NCBI GenBank assembly: GCA_030737835.1
Contig: CM060854.1
Location: 19,975,153-20,039,152 of the forward strand
DNA: 64,000 nt
From: Acorus gramineus
Lineage: Eukaryota; Streptophyta; Magnoliopsida; Acorales; Acoraceae
Direction of reading: 5' to 3'
In this document: in pieces, positions 12,540-24,172 of the stretch
How positions within the stretch are numbered: position 1 is the stretch's first letter
Layout of the letters: each line of letters opens with the position of its first letter
The notes under the pieces: model-generated
Databases searched by the model: none
What the model saw: only the letters and a program-made list of their open reading frames with translations
What the model was told of the DNA's origin: nothing
Translations under genes and position numbers: made by a program

Positions 12540-13010
12540 GAAGATGATGCAGACATCATAGCCACACATTATATGGACGGCCGAGATCAGATGGACTAGA
12601 AGAAGAGAAGATATCTTGATCGTTTGAGATCACCGTAACTTGGAACGGCCATAACTTTCAGACCGTAAATCAGAATCGTTATTATAATACGTCCACGTGT
12701 TCATATCGACGAGCCCTACAAGAGTAGTCGCTAAGCTATTACATCAATTTTCTGAGCGTTCTGAGATCGTCTTGGGGGTAAAATCGACGATTGAAAGTTA
12801 TTTTTACTATTTTTTAGAAGTTTTGAGTTTGTTAGGATTTTATGCATTTTTTAGGATTTTATTATATTGATATTTGAATTTCAAATATCAGTGTGAATTT
12901 GAATTTGAATATTAGTTAAAATTAAATAAGGATGTATTAGTTATTTTATAGATTTAGATAATCTGTTAGGATCATAGTTTAGATTTGAATAATCAATTAA
13001 GATCTTAATT
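12540..13010. other. Unclassified repeat-like sequence
   Basis: Begins moderately GC-rich ('cttggaacggccataacttt' resembles LTR leader sequence of plant retrotransposons) and grades into AT-rich DNA with 'gaatttgaatttgaat' repeats. No ends, PBS or coding region could be defined. Confidence 0.3.
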
Positions 13011-13230
13011 AGTTATGGAGTCTCCACCAAAACAAAAAAATAATAATAATAAGTACATGATGGAAGACTGACCAATCAAACATCTTTTGAATTGAAAACC
13101 ATGTCTCTCCCCAAACGACTCCGACACGTCGACTCTCCTCCCCCAATGGAAGACTCTGATAGATGAACATTTGAAAAGAATCCGACACGTACGTGTGAAT
13201 AGATGAAACACAAAACCCAGAAAGAAAATA

Positions 13231-14357
13231 GGGGAGTTATATACCCACCCCATACAATTAGAAAACCACCCCGTGATTAATCGTTTTTATGCACCCGAAA
13301 TCAAAGGAAAACCACCCCTACCGACCACACCCCATTTTGAACCAAGCCCACCCCCTGTACTATTCGACAAACGTAGTGTCGACCGATGCTACATACGTTG
13401 ACACTTCTAGTGTCAAACTGAAGGGTTAGACAAACATTTTTTTTTGTTATAATATCGACACATGTATTGTCGATATGTGTTAAATATGTCGCCAATCGGA
13501 ATGTCGATACTAGTGGATTATTGAAAAATAAAAAAATAAGTATCAGTCAACATATAAGATGTCGAAAAAAATGCTAATGGCCAACAATGATAGTGTCGAT
13601 ACCAACAGATAATTGCAAGCTACTTCTTATGGATATGCTTGAACTTCATCATCTCGAGAACTTGATGCCATGTCCTTAGAATAATTTTTTCGATTGAAAG
13701 CTGTAGGTCGAATACATTCCTTGGGAGTCATACTACACTATAAAAAAATTAAGTAAATACTCAATCATATACAAAAAATTAAGAGTTATATACACACAAA
13801 ATAAAAGAGTTACGCTTTTCAAACTAACATCAATCACATATTTGAATAAAATGAGTCTTTGTTAGTTTATATTGCCAGCCTGGTTTGAACATAGATAAAA
13901 AATAAACTATATCAAACTGATAATTAGGAAATGAATCAAAATCATTAATCAACAAGGATTTCAAAGGACAAAATATAACACAAAAAAAGAAGAAGAAGAT
14001 GTTAGTTTGAAAAGCATAACTCTTTTTATTTTTCAATAATCTGCTAGTATCGACACTCCGCTTGGCAACATATTTAACACATATCGACAATACATGTGTT
14101 GATATTATAACAAAAAAAAATATTTGTGTAACCCTTCAGTTCGACACTAGAAGTGTCGACGTATGTAGCATTGGTCGACATTACGTTTGTCGAACAGTAC
14201 AGGGGGTGGGCTTGGTTCAAAATGGGGTGTGGTCGGTAGGGGTGGTTTTACACAATAGTATTTAGTCGGGGTGGTTTTATAGGTTCTAAAAAATTAGTTG
14301 GGTGGCTTTCCAATTGGGGTGGTTTTCCACTAAAGAGGGGTTTAAATAACCGTGCCC
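13231..14357. mobile_element. Mutator-like element with ~300-bp TIRs
   Basis: Starts GGGGAGTTATATACCC and ends TTTAAATAACCGTGCCC. It is flanked by a perfect 9-bp TSD AAGAAAATA (13222-13230 and 14358-14366), the Mutator signature. The arms (about 13231-13530 and 14028-14357) are inverted copies: both encode the same nonsense frame (MATYLTHIDNTCVDIITKKN) on opposite strands, which only shows they match. The 500-bp centre has a second inverted pair ('ttacgcttttcaaactaaca' and its complement near 14000). No transposase; non-autonomous. Confidence 0.85.
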
Positions 14358-14366
14358 AAGAAAATA

Positions 14367-15640
14367 TTGAAGAAGTGGGTTAAAAAGGTGAGATGAATAT
14401 GAACATGTAGTGTCCGTGTGTGATGTGACATATGTTTAATCGCCTCTGATAGTGTAGAACATTGGACGGTCACAATAAAGTCATATGGGAGTGGCACTCA
14501 ATGGACATGATTAATTAATATTATGCCTTAATAAATATTTATATTAGATGAAGAAGTTAGAGATTTATCACTATAAAAAAGGTTAATGCAGCTAGGAGAG
14601 AAACTTCATGAGTCTCTTGTAGTCGTGTTGATATATAGAAAATTAAGTTAGCCTGAGATTATGACTATTCTGATATAAATAATGATAAAATAATTTTTTA
14701 TTTGATTGTTTTTTAAATTATTCTTGTTGGGATACGTAATAATAATTAAAAAAAAATGCTTGAATAAAATGTGAATAAGATATGGATAATGAATTAAAAA
14801 ATGTGAGAAAATAATTGAGACGGTTGTTACACTATGATGATGGTGATCACTATATGGAGTTATTTTAGATGGTTGCATTCTTCATACGTCTTTTTTCTCA
14901 TTATAAGCATCCTCAGTTTTTTTTTTTTTTTTTTTGTTATTTGACATTTTATGATTTTGTGCATATGATGTTGTTTTGTGAGAGGTAAAACATGAGATTA
15001 CTTATTTAATGAATGATTTTGAATGTGTTGTGGGAGAGAAGTTTATGGTAAGCTATCTCTTTTATGTGTACATTGTTATATTTTCTGTATACATTGTTAT
15101 ATTTTTCTCATTTCTATGTATATTGTTAAACATATATTATGATGAATGTTGTAGTTCAGAACTGTGAGGTATTCCTTTCAAACCAGATTACCCATGTTGG
15201 TTAGATGTTATAGTGAATGCCATGGTCTTTAATAGCACTATCAGATACACTACTTAGATGTTGCGTTTGCTTTAACATAATTTAATGAAGCATATATAAG
15301 TATGTTATTTTTTTGCATGAAATAATACGTATATTTGTTTCATGTATATATTTCATTTTTTTAAGAAGTATATATAGTATTGATGAAATAAAATACATAG
15401 ATGGAGATGTAAAAAGGATTGCATTTAATTTACTTGCATTTAGCATCATTCATTTATTAATCAATTGACTCGGTACAATTCATTCATTGTACAATATGAT
15501 ATCTAAGAAAAAAAAAAAAAAAGTTAAAAGTACAAATCACACCATAAGTTGCAATTTATTTTCTCCAATCCAACCAAAAGATATTGCATTTCAAATGCAC
15601 TAGACAAAGTGGATCAGAGAACCACCCATACACAAACTCA
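14367..15640. other. AT-rich intergenic DNA
   Basis: No gene or clean element seen. It holds a 19-base poly(T) near 14918, two copies of a 'tacattgttatatttt' motif near 15070-15105, and RLP-flank-like sequence near 15420-15560 ('gcaatttattttctccaatc' resembles 6070 and 10595). It lies downstream of the RLP pseudogene stop. Confidence 0.5.
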
Positions 15641-15701
15641 TATTCAGTGTCTTTTCGTCACCTTCAATCTGCGCATAAAGAGCACAGAAGCCACATATAC
15701 C

Positions 15702-16697
15702 CAGTGGCGGAGCCAGAAATTTGCTCCAGCGGGGGCAATATTTAGCTAAATGTTTTATTTTTTTAATCAAGAATTTTCATATACTATTTTCTTAATCAAG
15801 ATCCATTAGCATTAAACATAAAATAAAAAAATTCAGGATTACAAGGTGCATATGAAATAACAATAATATAAAATAGCCAATACATCTTTTATAATTATTC
15901 AAAAATGAAATATAATAATATATGAACATGATAGTGTAATTTTATTTTCCTAGGTTGAGAGAGAGAGAGAAGATAAGGCAGAGACATCAGAAAAGAGTGA
16001 GTGAAATTTTTTTCTTGTTTACTGTATTCATAGATCAGAAAGAGAGGGAGCAAGGAAGAGAAAAAAAAAATTTAAAAAATCAAATATTACTATTATTATT
16101 ATATAGCTCTTGCAGTTTGAAGGGGAGGTGGTCCTTTCGATGGCATAGAAAAAATTACAAAATAGAACATGTCCCAGGGGGGTGAGAGGAAGAGAGGAAT
16201 AACAAGAACATAAAAGCAACAAAGCAAAACAAAGAGTGGGTAGAAAAGTAAACTAGCCATTATTCACTATTTAGTTGTTATTATGTAAAAAGTTGATAAA
16301 AAATTACTAGGGTGATGAACATTTTCTTGTAGATGTGGGTGTATGGATTAGTTAAATAAGATTATTCAATGTTTACAAATTAAGAAACAATAATAGAAAC
16401 TAAATACCACTCATAAATAAAATAAACTATTTAGACAACATTTATATTGATGCGTGTAACACTTGATCATTTGAAAATCAAAATCACCCATTTTTAACTC
16501 AACTTTACAGCTAGCTCAAAAATTGACGGGGAGTAGCCGACCTTTTTAAAATAAAGTGTTAATATTTTGTATAAATTAAATTAAAAAAATCATCTACACT
16601 AACTGAACACAACAACAACAACTAGATAAAAAGGTGAGTGAGTGGTGGGCCAGTGGGGGCAGCTGCCCCCACTAGGCCCCATGTAGCTCCGCCCTTG
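15702..16697. mobile_element. hAT element in RLP C-terminal region
   Basis: Ends CAGTGGCGGAGCCAG and GTAGCTCCGCCCTTG are imperfect inverted repeats, flanked by the 8-bp TSD CATATACC (15694-15701 and 16698-16705), diagnostic of hAT. Removing the element and one TSD joins LDELGDKV to a tail reading VASVLFMRRLKVTKRH, with a small frame disturbance at the site. 996 bp, no transposase seen; interior has purine-rich and AT-rich stretches. Confidence 0.85.
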
Positions 16698-18321
16698 CAT
16701 ATACCTACCTTATCACCCAATTCATCCAGAAAGAGAAAATATATGATCCTCCAGTTTCTTTTGAACAGCAGAATACCCCAAACCATCCAACATCCCAAGA
16801 CGAATCCCGGCATGAGGCCAAGGCAAAACCATAGTATTTCTGGCCACTCTCCATTTTCTTCGTCTTCATCGTCCCGACTGATAGGTGCAAAGCATTCTTT
16901 GGAAATTGGAGGCCCACATAGATCATAATTTCCAATATAAGATGCATTAGTGAAGGTCTAAAGTTGATTGCCTGATGGAATTCTCCCCAACAAGTTGTTG
17001 AAAGACAAGTTCAAGTCATCCAAAAAATTGAGCTCAGACAGACTCCGAGGAATCGGTCCAGTGAGATTGTTTCTTGATAAATCGAGAGAGAACATTGATT
17101 TCATATCACCGATCTTCGCAGGGATTTTCCCAGTCAAATGATTTCCAGACAAGTTCAAACTCTGTAACTCGGCGAGATTAACGATACTCTCGGGGATCTC
17201 TCCATCCAAGGAATTGCTGGACAAGTCCATGTTGTTAGCGAATGTGAGTATGTTGGTGAAGTTTAATTGCAACCCATTTCTGACTAGTAACAAAGTAAAA
17301 TATTTGTTACTTTGTATGAAAGAAAAATTATCATCCATCAGTGCAGTGCACTTCCGTTTGGACTTTTAGCCATTCCTCCAAAACTACCAATGCACTTTTA
17401 TTGCAAGGTCCAATATTTGGAGAGAGAAGAAAGATCACAAATTTGTTGAGGAATAATCCCACTAAAGTTATTTGAACGTAGCTGGAGGACTCTGAAACTG
17501 GGTAGTGTCTCCCATATCCAAGAAGGAACATTTCCATAGAAATTATTCTGACTGAAATCAATCATAGCCAACTTATTACAGTGCTTTAAAGAAGAAGGGA
17601 ATTCTCCAGAAAAATTGTTATTCTTCAATTGTAATGCTCGAAGTTCAGTATGCAACATCATACTCGGTAACTTTCCATGGAGGTTATTGTTTGCCAATTT
17701 GACAACTAGGAAGCCCGTTAAATTCTCCAAACAGTGAGGTAGCTCTCCCAACAAATGATTATCGGACAGATCGAGAACTGCAAGGTTGTGAGCTTTACAT
17801 ATGTTTGGGGATATGATTCCATTTATACTATTATTTGAAAGACCTAACAACACTATTGTTTGGTTTTCATGATTGTCAAAGATAATGGGTCCTGAAAATA
17901 AATTACCCTGTAGATAGAGAGCAGCCACATTTGTAGGAATGGGAGGTAATGGACCTTCAAACTGGTTTGAACTTAGGTCGACTACTTCAATGATAGTAGA
18001 TGTGAAGGACAGGGGCAACATCCCTCTAATCTGGTTGTTTGAGATATTCAAATAACTAAATTGGGATCGTAATCCCTATGTTGGATAAATCAAGAATTCC
18101 AACATTCTCGTGTCAACCATTCTGGAAAATTCGGACCCAATTTGCAAAATGATAAGTCAACATATTGGAGATGAAATGGAGGCACCCAGTTTGAAGTAAC
18201 ATTGAAGGACAAGGAATTATGACCAAGGGAAAGTTCTTCAAGTTTAGTGAGTTTGGAAAAGTGATCTTCAGAAATGACACCATACAATAAGTTATCAGTA
18301 GCACGAAGAACACATAACTCT

Positions 18322-18465
18322 GAGAGTTGTCCAATGTTCTTGGAAATAGTATCATTCAATAGGTTGTGACTTAGATCTAGAAACGATAGGAATGAGAGTT
18401 GTCCAATGTTCATGGAAATAGTATCGTTTAATAGGTTGTGACTTAGATCTAGATACGATAGGAAT
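18322..18465 (-). repeat. 72-bp LRR-unit tandem duplication
   Basis: Two adjacent 72-bp copies (starts at 18322 and 18394, 'gagagttgtccaatgtt') differ at only a few bases. 72 bp is 24 codons, one LRR unit (NIGQLSFLSFLDLSHNLLND twice). This is a recent in-frame repeat expansion inside the RLP relic. Confidence 0.85.
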
Positions 18466-19037
18466 GCCATCCTTCCAATAGATGCTGGGATACCTCCTGT
18501 AATCCTATTGTATGACAGATCAAGAGTTGTTACATTTTTGAACCGCTCGAACATATTAGACAAATTCCCTTCAAGTTCATTGTAACCAACATTGAGGACC
18601 TCAAGGGAGACCAAGTTTCTCAAGCTATTGGAAATAATTGGACCATGAAAATTGTTGGAGTTAAGGTCGAGTTCTGTAAGGGAGCTTAGATTGGAGAACC
18701 AGCCAGGAATTGTAGAATGAAACAGATTAAAAGAAAGATCGAGTATAGAAAGATGAGTTATATTAGTATACTGATGACCAAGGGAACTTGGCAAGCTATC
18801 AAGTTGACAATTGCTTAAGATGAGACTAGATAGAGTAGTTGGGAGAGTGCTGATCATCTGGAACAAGTCAGTAGACTCAGAGAGGTTCACAAAAGTCAAA
18901 TCAAGGTGCTCCAACGAGGAAAAGCCCAACAATCATTTTAGGGTTTTAGTGGTGACTTGATTATTTGCAATAGAAAAAAATTGCAAGCATAACAGGTTTC
19001 CTAGTCGTTGAGGAATTGCAAATTTGCAACACTGAAG

Positions 19038-19465
19038 TTTTTTTTTTTTATTTATTGGTAATCAAAAGGGTTGTATTTCTATAGAAATAGTTTTTACAAA
19101 TACACATTTCTTACAAAATGATGGGCACCCTGGGCAGATGAGGCCTTAAGAGAGCTACCAAAGTATATAGACTCCCCTTGAGCACCCAATTTTCCCTAGG
19201 CAACCCAAAAAGAAACAGGTCAGGGCATCGCCCTATTCATCATTTGAGGTCATTCTATTTTTTTCGAGTATAGCCGCGTTGAATTCGATCTTGTGCAATT
19301 GCTTCCTTGATTTCTTCTGTTAACTGGTCTGATTGCAAGAGAGACTCTCCCTGGGGTGATTGATAAGCAGCCAAAAGATTCGCCGGAGAATTACCCTCCC
19401 GATGTATGTGTGATGCTTTCCAACTTTGCAGCCTCCCTAGACCTTGAGTAATCCTCCTAATTGAC
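19038..19465 (-). mobile_element. 5'-truncated LINE inserted in RLP exon
   Basis: Poly(T) after 19037 (poly(A) on the minus strand) and a minus-strand frame with LQSWKASHIHREGNSPANLL, the RNase H tail of plant LINE ORF2. It is flanked by a 15-17-bp TSD, TTTGCAACACTGAAGTT, at 19023 and 19466. TSD length, truncation and tail show target-primed reverse transcription into the LRR coding sequence. Confidence 0.9.
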
Positions 19466-19931
19466 TTTGCAACACTGAAGTTATTCCAAGAAAGATCCAG
19501 ATATCTAAATTCTGACAGCGACCCAATGAAGGGAGGGATTTGGCCTCCAAATTGAATAAAGGAGAGGTCTAAATAATATAGATGTTTCAAATCTAGCAAA
19601 GAAGATCCAATTGTACCTTGACAGTATCCATAATGGAGGTCAAGCTTAACAACGTGGCCTGTTTGGTTGTCACAGCTGATGCCTTCCCATCGACAGCAGT
19701 CTTTTCCGTGCCATGAAGGAGGATAGTACAAGCCTTGTTTGAATTTGAGGAGGGCTTGCCTCTCAATCTCCAGGCATGTGGTTTTGTTGAGGCCAGGAAT
19801 GCAGAGACTCAGGTTGATTGTCCCCACACAAAGTAAGAACCACATCAACCAAACCAAAGAACCAGCAGAAGACATAAGGTTGAATTCACTCATGTTCACT
19901 ATATTAGTATACTGCATCCTTGCCCACATTT

Positions 19932-19948
19932 CCTATATATATATAAAT
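19932..19948 (-). promoter_or_regulatory. TATA box of RLP relic
   Basis: Minus-strand GATTTATATATATATAGG lies 40-55 bp upstream of the Met at 19893. An almost identical run at 11-30 suggests the same promoter for the neighbouring copy outside the window. Confidence 0.5.
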
Positions 19949-20227
19949 CTTGGAGTATAGAAGAGGTTAATTAGGGCATTATTAATTTGTTGTCTATCTG
20001 GGCCCGGCCGGGGACAGAGAGAAATCTCAATATGAATGCAAACTTAATGATCGAGAGCACAACATTCATGTCATTTCAACATCAAAGACTTCCAATAAGA
20101 ATTTGTGTATCTCGTTGAACCGCATGTCGGCAGCCAATATGTTATATAACCTGTTCTGAAAATATGACTTGCCCTTCCCTAGAGAAGTCAATGAGACTCT
20201 TTCCAAGGAGTGGGCGCCGCATATAAT

Positions 20228-20646
20228 GTGGCGGGGTCAATTGAACCCATCACATTCAATAAAAAAAAAAAAATCAAACTACTACTGTCATATTTTCAAA
20301 CCATGACAACCCTACCCATCAATGACCCCACCAGCCCACTAGATCCTACTCGACCCAGATTTTATAAGATTTTATAGTTTAAAATCCTTAAATTATTCAT
20401 GTTACGGTGTTACCCCAATAAGCATTAAATCTAAACCATCTCTTTTTCTCTCCCATATCCACAGTCTATCCCTCGCCATTGTCTCCCCGCTGCCCGCTGC
20501 GATCACGCAGCCCCTCTCATTGTTTTATTTGCTAAGGAAAAGTTTATGTATTTTATAAATATATGATAAGAGTAAATTTTTAAAAATTTTATGGAATTTA
20601 TTTCTTCAAATGACCCCATCTATAAAAATTCCTGGAGCTGCCACTG
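20228..20646. mobile_element. Putative hAT-like fragment
   Basis: The right end 'cctggagctgccactg' is the inverse of the CAGTGGC-type end seen at 15702. The left end ('atgtggcggggtcaa') is only similar and no matching TSD was found, so this may be a decayed relative or a truncated copy. Confidence 0.35.
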
Positions 20647-20742
20647 GGTATAGTAGCTCATGTGTGAGGCCTCGATGGTGCTTTCTTTGCTCTTAGCGTT
20701 TCATCGAGGAGGTCTCAAGAGGGGATGCTATAGTGCGAGAGT

Positions 20743-21598
20743 TGTTGGGGTCAGGCCAGAGCCAGCCCTGAGCATAGGCGACCATGGTGGTGGTCGCCTA
20801 GGGCCCCAAATCACAAAATAAAATAGAATTCCTATTTTATTGGGATTTTTTCTTTTCATTGAATTACTTTTTATTTATTTAAAAGCTTATTCATTTTTGG
20901 TATATTCTTTGATTTTATTTTTTATGTATCATTGGGATTTCTTATTATTTGATTAGTAAAAAGGAATATCAACACACATATTATTTCGATATTGGTTTAT
21001 AAACATTTTTGTTTTTTTTTATTAAAATTCGATTGTTTTAAATTTTCATTTATTTTTGCTTTTATTCCCTATTTTGTTGGGATTATTTAAATAATTTTAT
21101 TTTATTGTGAAAACTTATCCATGTCTTTCTCTTCATTTGTTAATAATGCTAATGACACATTATTTTCTCTTTACTTATTTATTTATTATTTTTATGTTAT
21201 TCATTTTTTTTTATCCGCTATTATTTTATGATTTTTCCTCCTTGCTTTATTGGTATTTTTATTTTTAAAAATTTTAAGTTATTTTAAAAATTTATCCATA
21301 TTTTTTAATAGTTTCATTTGTCTCTATTTTATGGGTATTGTTTTTATTTTTATTTGTTACAAACAAAAAAAATCATAGTAGATCCATATTTTTTTATTTA
21401 TTTTTTATTTTTTTGTTTTTACGTTAATTTTTATCATTTATTCTCTAATTTTTTAAACATTAATGTTATTTTGTTATTTTTTGTTGGGATTAGTTTTTGT
21501 TAGAGTTACTTGTGTAAAAAAATAAATTAAATTTAAAAATTATTATTATTTTTGTTTTTGTTGTTGTTATTGTTGTTGTTGCATGTTGTTGTTATTAT
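20743..21598. other. T-rich non-coding stretch
   Basis: Begins with 'agccagccctgagcatagg' and 'cgcctagggccc', an end type also seen at 36967, then about 800 bp of very T-rich DNA and a (TTG)n-like run near 21550-21590. Possibly a decayed hAT relative, but no right end was found. Confidence 0.35.
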
Positions 21599-22296
21599 TG
21601 TAGAAGCCAAAATCTATCGCAATTTAGGATTCATTTAAAATGTCATATCACCTCGGACCATGACATTGGGTCATAAATACAACACCATCTCAAGTCAGGC
21701 CAGGAGAGGATTTCATCCCACGATATGCTCACACCTCCATTGCAATAGGTACACCCCCTCCCACTATAAATAGAAGGGTATCCACTTCACAAAGAGGGAT
21801 GGAGAGAGAGAGCGGGGGCAAAGACTCCTTCTTCTTATCCAAAAAAAGAAAACCCTAGACCTAAGCTTAAAATCTCATTTTAATGGAGATTGGGCTTCAC
21901 CATTGGAGGTTCTTGTAAAAAAGGAATTACCTGTGGCTTGATCCCTCCAAAATGGTACGTAGGCAGCCTGATTTACATCAGATTCAGTCCAAACAAACAT
22001 CGTCAATCGATCCACCGTCATCGTCTCTTCGCGGATCTACCCAAACCAAGCCCGGTCCGGCCCATTCAAGGAGGATGACATTTTCACCTCCCATTATTAT
22101 TATTATTATTATTATTGCGAGGGGTAAAATAATTTTCTCCTCAATCAAGCCGAATTAAGGTTTGATCCGACCTTTTATTGAAGTAGATCCGGGAAGAAGT
22201 GGTGATCTGAGCTTCGGAACCTATCGTTGTTCTTAGGTCCTTCTCCTTCGATTGTACGATCTCACACCTGTGTAGTGTCAACTAAAGCACCTACGA
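21599..22296 (+). mobile_element. LTR-like fragment (probable solo LTR)
   Basis: Starts TGTAGAAGCC, has a TATA box (ACTATAAATAGAAGGG near 21763) followed by leader-like sequence with a GA-rich patch, 'ggtacgtaggcagcct' (a motif common in plant gypsy LTRs) and a likely end near 'cacctacgaca'. No PBS or coding region follows. The right end and TSD could not be fixed. Confidence 0.45.
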
Positions 22297-22594
22297 CAAT
22301 CAAGTGATCAGTCTCAGATTCAGGAATTTGCAATCTGAACTTAACAAAATTAAATTTGGAAAAGATGTGCGTACCCCAAAACAGTTTTCTTGCGTATGTG
22401 GAACGGCTTTGCATTCTTTCCTTGTGTAGTTTGAAAAGAATCTAGACTTTGTAAATGGACATTCATTCAAGTCTCTCTCTCGGACTCAGTGGAGATATAC
22501 TGTGTAGTGTAGACTCTGATAGATGGACATTTGAAAAGAACATTTGACTTTACACTCGGGAGTACTACGAATCCACATCTCCTCAGGCAGGATC

Positions 22595-22773
22595 ATCTAT
22601 CCCAGGCCAAAGAATTTCTTTTTGATGGTCGGTAAGGCTGGAGATGGTCTCCTCAACCCATGCCAAATGTTTTGATGTTCTGTTTTTTTTAATTTTCCTC
22701 TGTTTTTGTAAAGCCTGTACATTCCTCTAATTGCAATATAAAATCTTTATTACCAAGCAAGCAAAAAAAAAAT
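22595..22773 (+). mobile_element. LINE 3' tail fragment
   Basis: GC-richer stretch followed by 'gtaaagcctgtacattcctc' and an A-run (22764-22773), like the 3' UTR and poly(A) of the LINEs in this window. Short, no TSD seen. Confidence 0.4.
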
Positions 22774-23034
22774 GCACAGGTGTACTGTCATGAGTTACAA
22801 GCGAGTTCAAAAAAACCTCATCAAAATGAGTTCACAAAAAACTAAGAGAAGAGGTTGAGTTAGCACCCCTAGGGGAAGGAACATAGGCTTAGTAGCTTCT
22901 GAAATAGGCTGTCCCTGAATTGTCTATCAGTTATGAAATTCATAATACAGAAAAGAGTTTTTCATTTTTAAGTCTTCATAAATCATATGATTTAGTGGTC
23001 GATCTATCAATTCTTCATATTTTAATTTTAGTCT

Positions 23035-24172
23035 CCAAATTTAAATGATATGTTCCTTTTTAGTCTTTTAGAGGTACCAATCCCTAAATTATTTTCTTTT
23101 CTTTTTAGTCCCTGTGAGAGACTAAAAAGGAACATATCCTTTAAATCTGGGGACTAAAACCAAAATATGAAGAAGTGAAGGATCGATCCCTAAATAGATA
23201 TGTTTACAGGGACTGAAAACTAAAAAACCCTATAAAAAAATATTCTATATCAGCAACATAATTAAAATTGTTTAGAATTTATTTATTATGTTTTATTAAT
23301 AATATTTGTAGACCCAATCTGTTGATATGGCCTCCTAGTAGATGAGGGCAACTTAATCACAAACTCACAATGAGTTTTCTCCAAAGAAATTCAACTCCAC
23401 CCACCCCCCCCCTCCAGATTTAAAGAATATGTTCCTTTTTAGTCCCTTAGAGGTACCAATCCCTAAATTATTTTCTTTTCTTTTTAGTCCCTGTGAGAGA
23501 CTAAAAAAGAACATATCCTTTAAATAGGAGGACTAAAATCAAAATATGAAGAAGTGAGAGATCGATCCCTAAATAGATATGTTTACAGGAACTGAAAATT
23601 AAAAAATCCTATAAAAAAATATTCTATATCAGCAACATAATTAAAATTGTTTAGAATTTATTTATTATGTTTTATTAATAATATTTGTAGACCCAATCTG
23701 TTGATATGGCCTCCTAGTAGATGAGGGCAACTTAATCACAAACTCACAATGAGTTTTCTCCAAAGAAATTCAACTCCACACCCCCCCTCCCCCCCAGATT
23801 TAAAGAATATGTTTCTTTTTAGTCCCTTAGAGGTACCAATCCCTAAATTATTTGTTTTCTTTTTAGTTCCTGAGAGAGACTAATAAGGAACATACTCTTT
23901 AAATCTGGGGACTAAAACCAAAATATGAAGAAGTGATTGATCGATCTCTAAATAGATATGTTTACAGGAACTGAAAACTAAAAAACCCTATAAAAAAGTA
24001 TTCTATATCAGCAACATAATTAAAATTGTTTAGAATTTATTTATTATGTTTTATTAATAATATTTGTAGACCCAATCTGTTGATATGGCCTCCTAGTAGA
24101 TGAGGGCAACTTAATCACAAACTCACAATGAGTTTTCTCCAAAGATATTCAACTGCACACCACCCCCCCCCC
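23035..24172 (+). repeat. Tandem triplication, ~380-bp unit
   Basis: Three near-identical units (landmark 'ttctttttagt(c/t)cc' and 'cctcctagtagatgagggca' recur with periods of about 379 and 380 bp), each ending in a C-run of variable length near 23403, 23781 and 24163. Each unit contains a small foldback ('tatgttcctttttagtc' and its complement) and the junction described for the LINE at 24070. Non-coding. Confidence 0.85.

Larger units (their letters stand above)
15644..19893 (-). pseudogene. LRR receptor-like protein (RLP) pseudogene
   Basis: Relic of a cell-surface LRR receptor-like protein without kinase domain, resembling the EIX type (fungal-elicitor receptor family; inferred). Reading 5' to 3': signal peptide (from Met at 19893 or 19875, WLMWFLLCVGTINLSLC), LRRNT_2 domain with paired-Cys motif DCCRWEGISC, extracellular LRRs (LDLSxNxxxGxIP), a final LRR ending RIPSGNQL, acidic DDEDEENGEWPE juxtamembrane stretch, one membrane helix (FCLGLMPGFVLGCWMVWGIL) and a short cytosolic tail ending at TGA 15644-15646. 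Damage: LINE insertion 19038-19465; TGA for Trp at 18933-18935; frameshifts near 19020, 18090 and 17400; TAG for Gln at 16958-16960; hAT insertion 15702-16697 between the membrane helix and tail. Kinase-less tails of this length are normal for RLPs. Not functional as it stands. Confidence 0.9.

Noticed and set aside
13301..14265. Matching 60-70-residue frames (MATYLTHIDNT...) at two places, as a conserved small protein
   Set aside because: They are the two inverted arms of one Mutator-like element; identity reflects the TIRs, not selection on a protein.
20743..21598. hAT element starting with the 'ccagccctgagcatagg' motif
   Set aside because: No matching right end or TSD found, so it is left as unclassified T-rich DNA.
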